DNA from: Pycnococcus provasolii
Taxonomy: Eukaryota > Chlorophyta > Pseudoscourfieldiophyceae > Pseudoscourfieldiales
DNA length: 64,000 nucleotides
Reading direction: 5' to 3'
Assembly: GCA_049487715.1 (NCBI GenBank)
Contig: CP150561.1
Coordinates: 434,001-498,000, forward strand
The notes below the pieces were generated by a model that was not told the DNA's origin, made no database searches, and was given only the letters and a program-made list of their open reading frames with translations. Below are positions 32,131 to 40,590 of the stretch, piece after piece (the first letter of the stretch is position 1; each line of letters begins with the position of its first letter). The position numbers were made by a program, and so were the translations under genes.

Positions 32131-34230
32131 ATGGAGTTTATGGATTTGTGTCACCTGGACTTGATGTTGTCTTCGGCGTCGGCTCCTTCCTTACTTGGCT
32201 CACATCTCGCTCCTCGGCGCCTTCCTTCCTCACGTTTTCGTGCCTCGTTGCCTCGTCGTGTTGGTGCTCCTCTTCTTGTCTCGTCCCTCCTCGTGCTCGT
32301 GCTCGTGGCGCTCACCGGGCGCGTTCTTGTGACTGCGCAAACTCAAAACTTTGTCGTGCAGCTGCCGACAGGGACGTGCTACAACACGTCAAGCGAATCC
32401 GAAGTGGCCTGCCCGCCGCCACCGCCGCCGCCGCCGCCGAGCCCACCGCCGAGCCCGCCGCCGCCGGGCATCTGCTACGACCCGGTCACGGAGGTGGACT
32501 ACCCGTGCCGCTCGCCACCACCGCCACCGGCACCGCCGCCATCGCCGCCGCCTCCACCGCCGTTACCGCCGCCGTCGCCGCCGCCTCCTCCTCCTCCCCC
32601 GCCGCCGTCGCCGCCGCCGCCACTTCCACCTCCGCCGCAGCCGCCGAGCCCGCCGCCGCCCCCACCACCACCTCCTCCGCCATCTCCACCTCCTCCGAAA
32701 CCGCCCTCGCCGCCGCGGCCTCCGGCGTGCTACCACCCAATCACAGAAATCGAAGTGCAGTGCAGCCCGCCGCCGAGCCCGCCGCCGCCGCCGCCGAGCC
32801 CACCACCACCTCCTCCTCCCCCGCCGCCGCCAAGCCCGCCACCGCCTCCCGTGCCAACGTGCGTCATCGGAAAGGAGCAGGAACGGCCGTGCTCGCCACC
32901 TCCACCCGCTCCGCCTCAGAGCCCGACGCCGCCGCCGCCGAAACCGCCGGTGCCGTCGCCGCCGCCTCCGCCGCCGAGTCCACCACCTCCCCAACCTCCA
33001 TCTCCGCCACCGCCACCTCCGCCTCCTTCGCCTCCTCCTCCATCTCCACCACCGCCGAGCCCGCCACCGCCGAGCCCGCCACCTCCCCCAAGTCCACCGC
33101 CACCTCCGCCGCCGAGCCCGCCGCCTCCGCCGCCGAGCCCGCCTCCTCCACCATTACCGTCACCTCCTCCCACACCGCCGCTGCCACCGTCTCCGCCTCC
33201 AAGCCCGCCGCTCGCTCCGCCACTCCCTCCGATGCCCAGGCCTCGCTACGACGCGAATGGCGTTACGCTGTACCCCGTGCCCATCAGACTGCTCGTTGCC
33301 GGCATCCTCGACGCCGACGGACCTCGGGGACAGCAAACGCTTGCCGTGCTCCTGCCGCTGGCGCTCTCCGACGCCATCCCCGGCGTGGATCCCTCCAACG
33401 TTGGGGTTGCGCGTATCCGAGCTGTGCCGTGGTACGGCGCCGGCGAAGCGCACAGCCGTTCCATCACGTCGCGTCGCCGCCTCAGGCAGGACCTCACGCC
33501 TGGTGGAAGAAATCCCGTTGCGCTGGAGTGCGAGATATACATATTCGCCTTGAAGGAAGCGCCGGTGAGTGCGGCGGTGGTTGCGGCGGTGCAGAACGGC
33601 CGCGTGGTGCAGGCCATGGCTAGGCAAGGTGCGCTAGGTACCTCCTTCTACGTGCTCTTCGCGGAAGGCTTCCGTCCTGGCGACACGGTGGCATTGCTAC
33701 CTCCCGGCCCTGTGGCCACCACAATGCCATCACCGCCGAAGAGCAAAACTCCACCGCTAGAGGAACCGCTGAATGCCGGTCTGCTCGGCGCGGGATGCGC
33801 ACTTCTGTTCGCCGCGATTTGCGTTTGCATTATTGTGGCAATATTGCGCGATAAGGCGAAGGAGAGGGAGAGCGCGAAGGTGCTTGCGATCGCTGGGTAT
33901 GCAGAACCATCGCCGGACGAGGAGGAGGCAAAGGCTTTCGCGGCCATGGCCAGCTCAATCATGGACGCCGTTGGCGAAGCGAGAATATACGTGGGCACGA
34001 ATGCCGACGGTCTACGAAGCTCATCTGCTCTGACTCATACGTCGTGGCATTGGCAGACGGCAAGCGAAGTTCCGGAGGCTCTTCGCGTCCAAAAGGCGGC
34101 TGTCCACAAGCTTGAGGAAACCGGGAAACTGACGTCTCGCGGAGAGCATGCGGAGGTGAAGTATCCAGCACCGCTCAAGCTCGAGTATGTTCCCCGTCTT
34201 GTTTCACCACGCTCTCCACCCAAACACTAA
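32131..34230 (+). CDS. proline-rich (extensin/pherophorin-like) membrane glycoprotein
   Basis: The protein has 699 aa. Residues ~45-68 are a hydrophobic signal or anchor (LLVSSLLVLVLVALTG). Residues ~95-368 are SPPPP/PPPP repeats, the substrate for prolyl hydroxylation and arabinosylation in green-lineage wall proteins. Four short Cys-bounded inserts interrupt the polyproline at residues 83-94, 115-126, 200-211 and 244-254. A non-repetitive domain follows at ~370-545 (TLYPVPIRLLVAGILDADG ... GTSFYVLFAEGFRPGD), then a transmembrane helix at ~547-572 (LLGAGCALLFAAICVCIIVAI) and a ~125-aa cytosolic tail. This predicts a type I cell-surface protein linking wall and membrane. It lacks the classical pherophorin Cys-rich domain, so it is called pherophorin-like only by its proline rods. 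Confidence 0.8.
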   Translation: MEFMDLCHLDLMLSSASAPSLLGSHLAPRRLPSSRFRASLPRRVGAPLLVSSLLVLVLVALTGRVLVTAQTQNFVVQLPTGTCYNTSSESEVACPPPPPPPPPSPPPSPPPPGICYDPVTEVDYPCRSPPPPPAPPPSPPPPPPLPPPSPPPPPPPPPPSPPPPLPPPPQPPSPPPPPPPPPPPSPPPPKPPSPPRPPACYHPITEIEVQCSPPPSPPPPPPSPPPPPPPPPPPSPPPPPVPTCVIGKEQERPCSPPPPAPPQSPTPPPPKPPVPSPPPPPPSPPPPQPPSPPPPPPPPSPPPPSPPPPSPPPPSPPPPPSPPPPPPPSPPPPPPSPPPPPLPSPPPTPPLPPSPPPSPPLAPPLPPMPRPRYDANGVTLYPVPIRLLVAGILDADGPRGQQTLAVLLPLALSDAIPGVDPSNVGVARIRAVPWYGAGEAHSRSITSRRRLRQDLTPGGRNPVALECEIYIFALKEAPVSAAVVAAVQNGRVVQAMARQGALGTSFYVLFAEGFRPGDTVALLPPGPVATTMPSPPKSKTPPLEEPLNAGLLGAGCALLFAAICVCIIVAILRDKAKERESAKVLAIAGYAEPSPDEEEAKAFAAMASSIMDAVGEARIYVGTNADGLRSSSALTHTSWHWQTASEVPEALRVQKAAVHKLEETGKLTSRGEHAEVKYPAPLKLEYVPRLVSPRSPPKH

Positions 34231-34383
34231 GTATTGTTCGTTGCTTTGATCGGGTAACAAAAAACCAACTTTTTTATTTCCCACAATTCAAAAATGAAGA
34301 AAAAAAAGGTGCAAGGGCATATGTATCAATTTACGATAGACCCCCAATCAAAATAAAAAGGAAACAAAGGGTAGCATCATTAC

Positions 34384-37044
34384 TTAGTTTGCATCGTCTG
34401 CAGTTGTCGCTTCATGCACACCATATGGCACCGCGAGCAGCCATTCAGTATCGAAGTGCCGTGCTGCAGATTTCATGGCAACGGCGTTGGAAAATGCTCC
34501 ATCTCCCGCGTCACCGCCACCGCCGGAAAGCGAGCTTTCCACAATCCCATCCTCCGATGTGACGAGCGGGAACAGATGTGATCCTCCCTGTTGCTGTGAA
34601 AGCAGCGAGAATGCGAGCGGAGGGTAGACGGTTGTCTGGTTCATCTTCACAGCGCCGAATGACAGCTTCTCAAAACCACCATCCTCCGCATCTGCGTTTC
34701 CTGGTTCGACGACACGATTCGCTCCCGTGAGAGGGTCGAGTTCGAAGCGCGCGATGTGCCGCTCCTTCCAGCGCATGAATCCCTCTGCTCGCAGGCTTGC
34801 GAAGATGTGGTCGCGCATCTCATCATTCGTCACGAGCAGCGCGTCATTTCCGGCAAAAACCGAGGCGTAAAGCCAGTACCAGTCGTCGTTCGACCCACAC
34901 GGTGTTTCGAAGAGGTAACCCTCCTCTTTCCAGTATTTGATGATTTTCGCCGATTTTGGGTGGCGCTGCGCCGGCCCGCTGTTTGCGCGACGAGTGTGAA
35001 GCACGATCAGCGGCGGCGTGGGCGGTGGCAGGTCGGGATTTGTTTCGCGCTGCTCGTTCCACACTCGCAGCGAAAGTCGATGCGTGAGCTTACGCAACTT
35101 TTCCACCTGTTCCACGCTGAACATTCCGTTGTTGCTACTTTGGTTCGCCATGCCGACATTCGCACCGTCGATGATGGTTGTGTAGCGCCGTCCCGCCTCT
35201 TGCTCCGACCTCAGCCAGGTCTTGAAGGCAAGGAACGCCGACTCTGGCGTCTCCTCGCTGACATCAGCGTTATGGCTGTTGCCACCGTTCTTGCCACCCA
35301 CCTTCTGCTTCTTCTTGCCGTGTCCCTTCAGTCCCGGAATATTCGACTCGCGAGATCTCGCGTGGGATTCAATGGCTGACAGTAGTCGTGTGCGTTCGTT
35401 CAAATGAAGCTCGACGGCACTAAGCTTCTCGGGTGGCGGCTGAGGCAAGCCAGAACTTCCAGGCGACGAGCCCACATGTCGGCTATGTTCTTTGATGACA
35501 CGTCCGTCGCCGTCGTATCTCGCTCGCCACACAGCATAACCTAGCCCCTGCGGCGAATCCGCCTTGGCTGATTCGCTCATGAACCACTGAGCAATGCCGC
35601 GAGGTGCAGGTGGCCAAGCGCTCACATTGATTGCGGTGTCAATGCCATCGTCTGCTGGTGCATCCATCTTCTTCGGCTCCTGTTGAGGCTGCGACGGCGC
35701 ACCCTCCTCCTCCTCCTCCGCCTCGCCGCAGAGAACGCGTTCCTCAGGCTCGGCACTTCGTCCCCCCTTTGACGCTGGCAACTTCTTCAGCGTCGCCACC
35801 TTACATCGCAGGCGCTGGATCAAATCCCAAGCTCGGTCCGTCAGATCAGGTCTGCCAGCGACCGCGCACGCGCTCAGCAGTGCTCCGTACTCCGCCTCAC
35901 TTGGTTCGAGCGCAATTTCGCTCGACTCCACCAGATTGAACATCTCGATCGCCTTCTCCGCATCTCCCGCGGCGGCAAATCCGTGAATCGCGGGTGCAAA
36001 TGTTCGCAGCTTAGGCCTCGTACCTCGCTTCACCGCCTCCTGTGCCACCGCCGCGGCACGTTCCGGCGCGCCACCCGCCGCCGCGGCGCGCGCGAGTGCC
36101 GTGAACGTCATCTCCGTTGGCTCAACGTTTCGGCGCTGCATGTACTCGTAGATGTCAGCCATGCGCGCGCGCAGGTGTGCGTGCTGCTCTTCCGTGTAGC
36201 TTACTCTCTTGTTGTTGCGATTTGCGTCGGGCTTTTCGGTGTATCCGCTTCCCTTGCTTCCTCCGAAGCTCTCTCCACTTCCTCCGCATAGATACAGCAA
36301 GACGTTGAAGGTGTGCTGCTGGAGATAAATATTCTCAGCCACCGCCTCGTCGAAGAGCGCGAGCGCGGCGAACGCGTCGCCCGTCTTGGTCGCCTTGTCG
36401 ATGCTCTGGCGCAGTCTCGCCTGTGTTTCGTTGAAGGCGTGCTTTTTGCGCTTGTTGTTTGGCAGTTGTTGTGCGTTTTTGTTTGTGTAATCGTTGTGTT
36501 TCGCCTGTGGCTGTTTGTTTGTGGTTGTGTTGTTGGCAGCAGGTGTTGCCTTGATGTTGGTCGTCGTCGCCTTGCTCCAGAGCGGCTTCGCGTCCAGGAC
36601 GTCCGCTGCGTCGTCGTCGCTATCTCCGGCCCACTCGCGCTTCGGCATGTTGGTTTCTGTGGGATTATTCTGCGTCTGATTAAGATTCGGGTTCTTTGAG
36701 GTGGGTGTGGTAGGCGTGGACGTGAATGTCGCTGAGTGTCGCAGTGATTGCACACTTAACGATGACGAGGATGAGAAGAATGAGAAGGGGAGGACAGTCA
36801 GCCGACGCAGTGCCGCTGATGATGACGCTGGCAAGGCTGGTGATGGCAAGCACGCTGCTGTAGACAAGGGGAAAACCGAATAAGCCGACAAAAAAGAGTG
36901 AGAAGAGCCTCTTTTGATACGATGGTTTCCAAGGATCTTATAAGGATAACGCAAGGACAAGGACAAGGGGAGTGTGCGCACCAAAGAAGCCAAAGGGAGT
37001 GAGAGTTGTGGAAGACTAAGGAGGTTGTTTGTTGGCGTGCGCAT
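34384..37044 (-). CDS. PRORP: protein-only RNase P (PRORP), zinc site apparently missing
   Basis: PRORPs remove 5' leaders from precursor tRNAs. The protein has 886 aa from the ATG at 37044. The Ser/Arg/Leu-rich first ~130 residues could be an organelle transit peptide; an alternative ATG at 36648 (MPKREWAG) would give a shorter, perhaps nuclear form. PPR-like helical repeats span ~215-415 (TFTALARAAAAGGAPERA, TFAPAIHGFAAAGDAEKA, EYGALLSACAVAGRPD). The C-terminal NYN metallonuclease has IIDGANVGM (Asp 626), GSNDDWYWLYA (Asp 720/721), VTNDEMRDH (Asp 741, 745) and RWKERH. The family's CxxC before the nuclease domain is not present; the aligned stretch reads KEHSRHVGSS. The terminal Cys of the usual HVP...W-C element is also replaced (EWLLAVPYG). 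Confidence 0.88.
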   Translation of the reverse strand: MRTPTNNLLSLPQLSLPLASLVRTLPLSLSLRYPYKILGNHRIKRGSSHSFLSAYSVFPLSTAACLPSPALPASSSAALRRLTVLPFSFFSSSSSLSVQSLRHSATFTSTPTTPTSKNPNLNQTQNNPTETNMPKREWAGDSDDDAADVLDAKPLWSKATTTNIKATPAANNTTTNKQPQAKHNDYTNKNAQQLPNNKRKKHAFNETQARLRQSIDKATKTGDAFAALALFDEAVAENIYLQQHTFNVLLYLCGGSGESFGGSKGSGYTEKPDANRNNKRVSYTEEQHAHLRARMADIYEYMQRRNVEPTEMTFTALARAAAAGGAPERAAAVAQEAVKRGTRPKLRTFAPAIHGFAAAGDAEKAIEMFNLVESSEIALEPSEAEYGALLSACAVAGRPDLTDRAWDLIQRLRCKVATLKKLPASKGGRSAEPEERVLCGEAEEEEEGAPSQPQQEPKKMDAPADDGIDTAINVSAWPPAPRGIAQWFMSESAKADSPQGLGYAVWRARYDGDGRVIKEHSRHVGSSPGSSGLPQPPPEKLSAVELHLNERTRLLSAIESHARSRESNIPGLKGHGKKKQKVGGKNGGNSHNADVSEETPESAFLAFKTWLRSEQEAGRRYTTIIDGANVGMANQSSNNGMFSVEQVEKLRKLTHRLSLRVWNEQRETNPDLPPPTPPLIVLHTRRANSGPAQRHPKSAKIIKYWKEEGYLFETPCGSNDDWYWLYASVFAGNDALLVTNDEMRDHIFASLRAEGFMRWKERHIARFELDPLTGANRVVEPGNADAEDGGFEKLSFGAVKMNQTTVYPPLAFSLLSQQQGGSHLFPLVTSEDGIVESSLSGGGGDAGDGAFSNAVAMKSAARHFDTEWLLAVPYGVHEATTADDAN

Positions 37045-37243
37045 ACACACGCGAACCTTTGATGCGCCGTTGCTTTCACCTCCCTCTTGAAGGAAACGAG
37101 AATGGGGCGATGGCGGTTGGCGGAGGTGGTCGGCGGCGGCGCGCGGCGGGGGACCCACGGACCCGTCCCCTTCCCCTTTCCCCGGGTTCCACCGGCCTGC
37201 TCGGACAGTCCGTCTGACAGTCGGAGGGGTTTGGTGGGGAGGG

Positions 37244-37351
37244 GGTTAGGGTTTAGGGGGTTAGGGGTTTAGGGGTTTAGGGTTAGGGTTTTAACTTTTA
37301 GGGGGTTAGGGTTAGGGTTATTCTTAGGGTTATTCTTAGGGTTATTCTTAG
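37244..37351. repeat. degenerate TTAGGG / TTTAGGGG array with 12-bp sub-repeat
   Basis: Mixed TTAGGG, TTTAGGG and TTTAGGGG units precede three copies of GGGTTATTCTTA (37316-37350). It lies 200 bp upstream of the PRORP ATG at 37044. The unit length varies, unlike the perfect arrays at 5010 and 6506. Confidence 0.85.
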
Positions 37352-37580
37352 ACGCGTCGGGTAAGGGTTACGCGCTGAAGGCGAAGGCGCCTTATTCTAA
37401 GGTAGGTGGAAGAAGAAGCGCTTAACCTTTCTCTGAGGGAACGCCGCAACTCGGAGCTCCCTAACTCTTCAGTACCGGGTAGTTTGGGGGAAACGCGATT
37501 TTAGAAACAAACGGCCCTTAACTACTTAAGGAAGGAATCTCTAGCTAGAGGCCAGTCTGCTTTTATCTACTGTGAAGAAC

Positions 37581-37787
37581 ATGTCAATGTGGACACAATG
37601 TGGCCCCTTGTGTGAGGCTGTCTGCGTCATAAAAAGTGAAATGAGCAATCTTGTTATTGTGCATGCCAGAAGGCTCTCCCACAAGTTTTTTTCTATGTTT
37701 ACCGGTAAAGGGGAAAATAAGTCGGCAGACTTGGGAAGTGATAGCAGCACAGCAAATACCAACGACATCGCCGACGCCAATGCATAA
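37581..37787 (+). CDS. possible small protein, 68 aa
   Basis: The ORF starts ATG TCA ATG TGG and has a Cys-containing N-terminus (WTQCGPLCEAVCVIKSE). The middle is basic (ARRLSHKFF) and the tail is polar (ENKSADLGSDSSTANTNDIADANA). The composition is protein-like and the stop is followed by AT-rich sequence that would suit a 3' UTR. It overlaps the 3' flank of the minus-strand NAR1 gene. No homology is recognised and it may be a chance ORF. Confidence 0.25.
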   Translation: MSMWTQCGPLCEAVCVIKSEMSNLVIVHARRLSHKFFSMFTGKGENKSADLGSDSSTANTNDIADANA

Positions 37788-37920
37788 CTTATTTTTTTCA
37801 GAAACAATTTAAACAATTTACAATTGAATGACGTGGGCAGTGAACCAATATATAAAAAACAGTAGTAACAAACTTTTACACACAAAATAATGGTCTTACA
37901 CTTGTACTTTCGCGTGAGGC

Positions 37921-39489
37921 TTACCAATCCGACGCATTGAGAAGATTCACATTCGTCGTCGTCTTAGTCGAAGCCTTCACCATATCGTCCCACCTGGTTC
38001 CTGGCATCGTCCACGACGACAATGTCCGCGACGGGCTCGAGTCGGCGAGGACGGTTGGCGGCGACGGCACGAGCGATTCCACGCACAAGGCACGGCTCTC
38101 CGTGCCAGCGCCCTGACCACCGCCATTCGCACATCCGCCAGGACAAGCCATCAGCTCCAGCACCTCGACGACACGCCGACCGCCGACGCCGGCACCGGCA
38201 CCTGCCGACGACGACGTGCGCGAGGCTAGACGACGGCGCAGATTTTCCAGGTTGCGAAACCCGTAGACTTGCTCGACGCGAGCAATCACCTCACCACTCG
38301 CATCCTTCACTTCCGCGACGATGTGGTCAGCATTGCGACCCTTCACGGGCACCACAGTCTCCGGCGAAATGCCAGCCTGACGCGCCGCCGCCGCGACACC
38401 GGCATGTGCGAATCCACCTGAGGCGTGCAGGAATGCTGCGGGCGATCCACGCGGCGCGGATGCCAGCGCACGCTTTCGAGACATCAGCTCGTTGGCGTTC
38501 TCTTGCTCTTGTTCTGGCAGCCTCTCCTCGTCCGCTAGCCTTGGACGCTTCTCCACCGGCGGCGACGACCCGATGAGCTCGACAAACTCGCTCGTCGTCA
38601 GAACGAAGTCCACGAAAGGTTTTTTCGTAGGTTCGTGCACGAGATCCGGCCTCGCCGCCTCCAGCTTTTTGTCGTGGCACGGCATGACCGCGACATGTAT
38701 TGCATCGGCGCGTGCGCCTGCGTCGGCATACTCGCCGAGTCGCAGCCTTCGCCCCGTTTCTGCCATGGGTGACAGGATTCGGCTTAGGTACGGGAGCATC
38801 GTCTTCGCCTGCGTTTCGGCGTAGCACACCACCGCAGGACACGCGGAGACGAGCGTCGTTGATTCTGCGCGCTCAAGTGCGTCTGCGACGACAGCTCGCG
38901 CGGCGTCTTCTTCGTTGACGAATCCTTGCGTGATGCGTATGCGTTTTCGTATTTCTCCGTCGTCGTCCGTTAGGTTCGCGCTCTTCGTTCGGCTCATGAG
39001 CGCTCGTGCGACGCGCGTCTTGAACTCCTCGCTCCCGCTCCCGCTCCTGCTGTGGGGTTGTTTGCTGATTTCGTTTTCTTGCGTTCCGTTTGTGTGGGAG
39101 TCGTGCACGATTGCCGCCCACGACGCCTGGTGGATGGTGAGGTGCACGTGAATGGTTGTTTCCATATCGTCATCGTCGTCGTCGTGATTTGCGTGTTCGA
39201 TTCTCCTGTTGACTTCGTCTATGAGCGCGACTGTTCCCTGTGCTTCGAGGAGTACAGTTTCCGCGGACGTGACGCATCCTGCGCACGCGAGGCAGTCTGC
39301 TAAGCTGATCGACACCTTCGACACCTGAGAGGCAGGAGCAGGAGCAGGAGCACCAGAGGTAGGAGCAGCAGAGGCAGCAGGAGCACCAGGTGCTGTGACT
39401 ATGCACGTTTGCGCGGGTGAGACGTAGTCACTCACCCTGGAGTTGAGGAGCACGCGTCCGCCGCCGCCGTGGGCAGGTGCGCCGGACAT
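37921..39489 (-). CDS. NAR1: NAR1/CIAO3-like cytosolic Fe-S assembly factor
   Basis: NAR1 (CIAO3, IOP1; GOLLUM in plants) is an iron-hydrogenase-like protein that delivers [4Fe-4S] clusters to the CIA targeting complex. The protein has 522 aa from the ATG at 39489. The N-terminus has SDYVSPAQTCI (Cys 29) and DCLACAGCVTS (Cys 66, 69, 72), ligands of the first cluster. The hydrogenase-like core has ACPAVVCYAE (Cys 217), MPCHDKK (Cys 271) and MACPGGCANGGGQ (Cys 449, 453). The protein ends in Asp-Trp, in line with the aromatic C-terminal signal used for docking to the CIA complex. An upstream in-frame ATG at 39567 is less likely because it adds unrelated sequence. It is head-to-head with the NEET gene. 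Confidence 0.9.
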   Translation of the reverse strand: MSGAPAHGGGGRVLLNSRVSDYVSPAQTCIVTAPGAPAASAAPTSGAPAPAPASQVSKVSISLADCLACAGCVTSAETVLLEAQGTVALIDEVNRRIEHANHDDDDDDMETTIHVHLTIHQASWAAIVHDSHTNGTQENEISKQPHSRSGSGSEEFKTRVARALMSRTKSANLTDDDGEIRKRIRITQGFVNEEDAARAVVADALERAESTTLVSACPAVVCYAETQAKTMLPYLSRILSPMAETGRRLRLGEYADAGARADAIHVAVMPCHDKKLEAARPDLVHEPTKKPFVDFVLTTSEFVELIGSSPPVEKRPRLADEERLPEQEQENANELMSRKRALASAPRGSPAAFLHASGGFAHAGVAAAARQAGISPETVVPVKGRNADHIVAEVKDASGEVIARVEQVYGFRNLENLRRRLASRTSSSAGAGAGVGGRRVVEVLELMACPGGCANGGGQGAGTESRALCVESLVPSPPTVLADSSPSRTLSSWTMPGTRWDDMVKASTKTTTNVNLLNASDW

Positions 39490-39777
39490 GAGCAGAAAAA
39501 GTGGAGGGAGGGAGGAGAAAGGAAGGCGACCAGGGATTAGGTCCGGGGAATGGGAATTTGTTCGCATCTACCGACCTAATCGTAGGTTCATTTCTCAGGG
39601 GTTAATTCGCATCTCCGGACCTATTCTCCGGACCGTGTTGTGAGATTTTCCGGCCCCACTTTTTTCCGCTCCTCCCCCCCTCTTTCTGAACCACAACCAC
39701 ACTTTGACTTTCTGTGGTGCGCCGCCAAAATCATATCAACCAGAGCTATATTCACACACAGTTTACAATACAACGTC
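39490..39777. promoter_or_regulatory. shared divergent promoter region of NAR1 and NEET genes
   Basis: These 288 bp separate two oppositely oriented Fe-S protein genes, so both promoters must overlap or abut here. It contains repeated CGCATCT..CCGGACCTA/CGACCTA motifs (39563-39580, 39607-39637). No binding site can be named. Confidence 0.5.
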
Positions 39778-40101
39778 ATGGTGGTGATGACAGTCCGTCC
39801 TTCTAGCATGCGCCCTTGTCGTGCGTCGATTCCACGTCGTCACCAGTCGGTTCCTCGCCCGTTTTCTCGCTCGCTTTGCGTGACTCGCGCGAATCCTGCG
39901 GGAGATAAGGATGTCATCATCAACCCGGACATCGACAAGGACTCTGACAAAGTCGCGTCGATGATGACCGTCAAGGACAAGTGCGTCGTGTGCAGGTGCT
40001 GGAGGAGTGGGACGTTTCCCCTCTGTGACGGAAGCCATGTCGCGCACAACAAGGCGACGGGAGACAACGTCGGACCGGCGATCGTTTCCGTGGAGAAGTA
40101 A
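39778..40101 (+). CDS. CDGSH iron-sulfur (NEET) protein
   Basis: The protein has 107 aa from MVVMTVRPSSMRPC; a second ATG three codons on is equally possible. The CDGSH signature CRCWRSGTFPLCDGSH supplies the 3Cys-1His ligands of a [2Fe-2S] cluster. The first ~40 residues are Arg/Ser-rich without acidic residues, as in the plastid/mitochondrial targeting peptide of plant NEET. There is no membrane anchor, again as in plant NEET rather than mitoNEET. NEET proteins store or transfer labile clusters and take part in iron and redox homeostasis. The last 25 bp, including the stop codon, are tandemly duplicated (40083-40107, 40108-40132). Confidence 0.93.
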   Translation: MVVMTVRPSSMRPCRASIPRRHQSVPRPFSRSLCVTRANPAGDKDVIINPDIDKDSDKVASMMTVKDKCVVCRCWRSGTFPLCDGSHVAHNKATGDNVGPAIVSVEK

Positions 40102-40590
40102 AGTACTCGTTTCCGTGGAGAAGTAAAGTACTTCGTCGCTCGTTGCAGTAATGAAACTAGGTTAGCACTTTCAACCAACACTCACCATTCAGCCCAATTC
40201 ACTTGTAACTTGTTGTCGTCGACGTCGCCACCAACCGCTCTACCTAGAGTCTCTAATCACCACGCAGCAAGGACGACATCGCAGGCATCGCACGCACCAC
40301 CCACGAGCAGGCGAGCACCCACGAGGAGCAGGCGAGCACCCACGAGGAGCAGGATCACGAGCACCCACGAGCACCCACGAGGGGCAGGCGGAGAGTAGAA
40401 TGACGGGTGCCGATGACAGGTACAAGCGGATTGTCCCGTCGGCAGGGCGGGGCCGAGGGAGCTGCTTCGCCGGCCGGGCACGTGCCACGTGGCCCCCCCC
40501 CCCCCCCTCCCCCCATGTGATCTAACAAAGGAGCTGTCTTTGAGTTGAGGCTTGCAATCAGGTACTTTTACACACATATTGAATAAACGA
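40102..40590. other. spacer with minisatellite and C-tract
   Basis: It contains a ~21-bp minisatellite (GCGAGCACCCACGAGGAGCAG, ~40300-40391) and a C15 run (40493-40507) broken by one T and followed by more C. No gene was seen. Confidence 0.55.

Larger units (their letters stand above)
37045..37920. other. PRORP promoter side with degenerate telomere repeats
   Basis: Upstream of PRORP there is G-rich sequence, then TTAGGG-like motifs (37244-37351). Beyond that the region is AT-rich. A 68-aa ORF at 37581-37787 is listed separately. Confidence 0.45.

Noticed and set aside
32486-33223. Several long minus-strand and alternative-frame ORFs rich in Gly, Ala or Arg
   Set aside because: They are translations of the CCG/CCT repeats of the polyproline region in other frames.
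37541-37927. 128-codon minus-strand ORF downstream of NAR1
   Set aside because: Cys/Phe/Leu-rich composition from AT-rich DNA, no domain, and it overlaps a more protein-like frame on the other strand.
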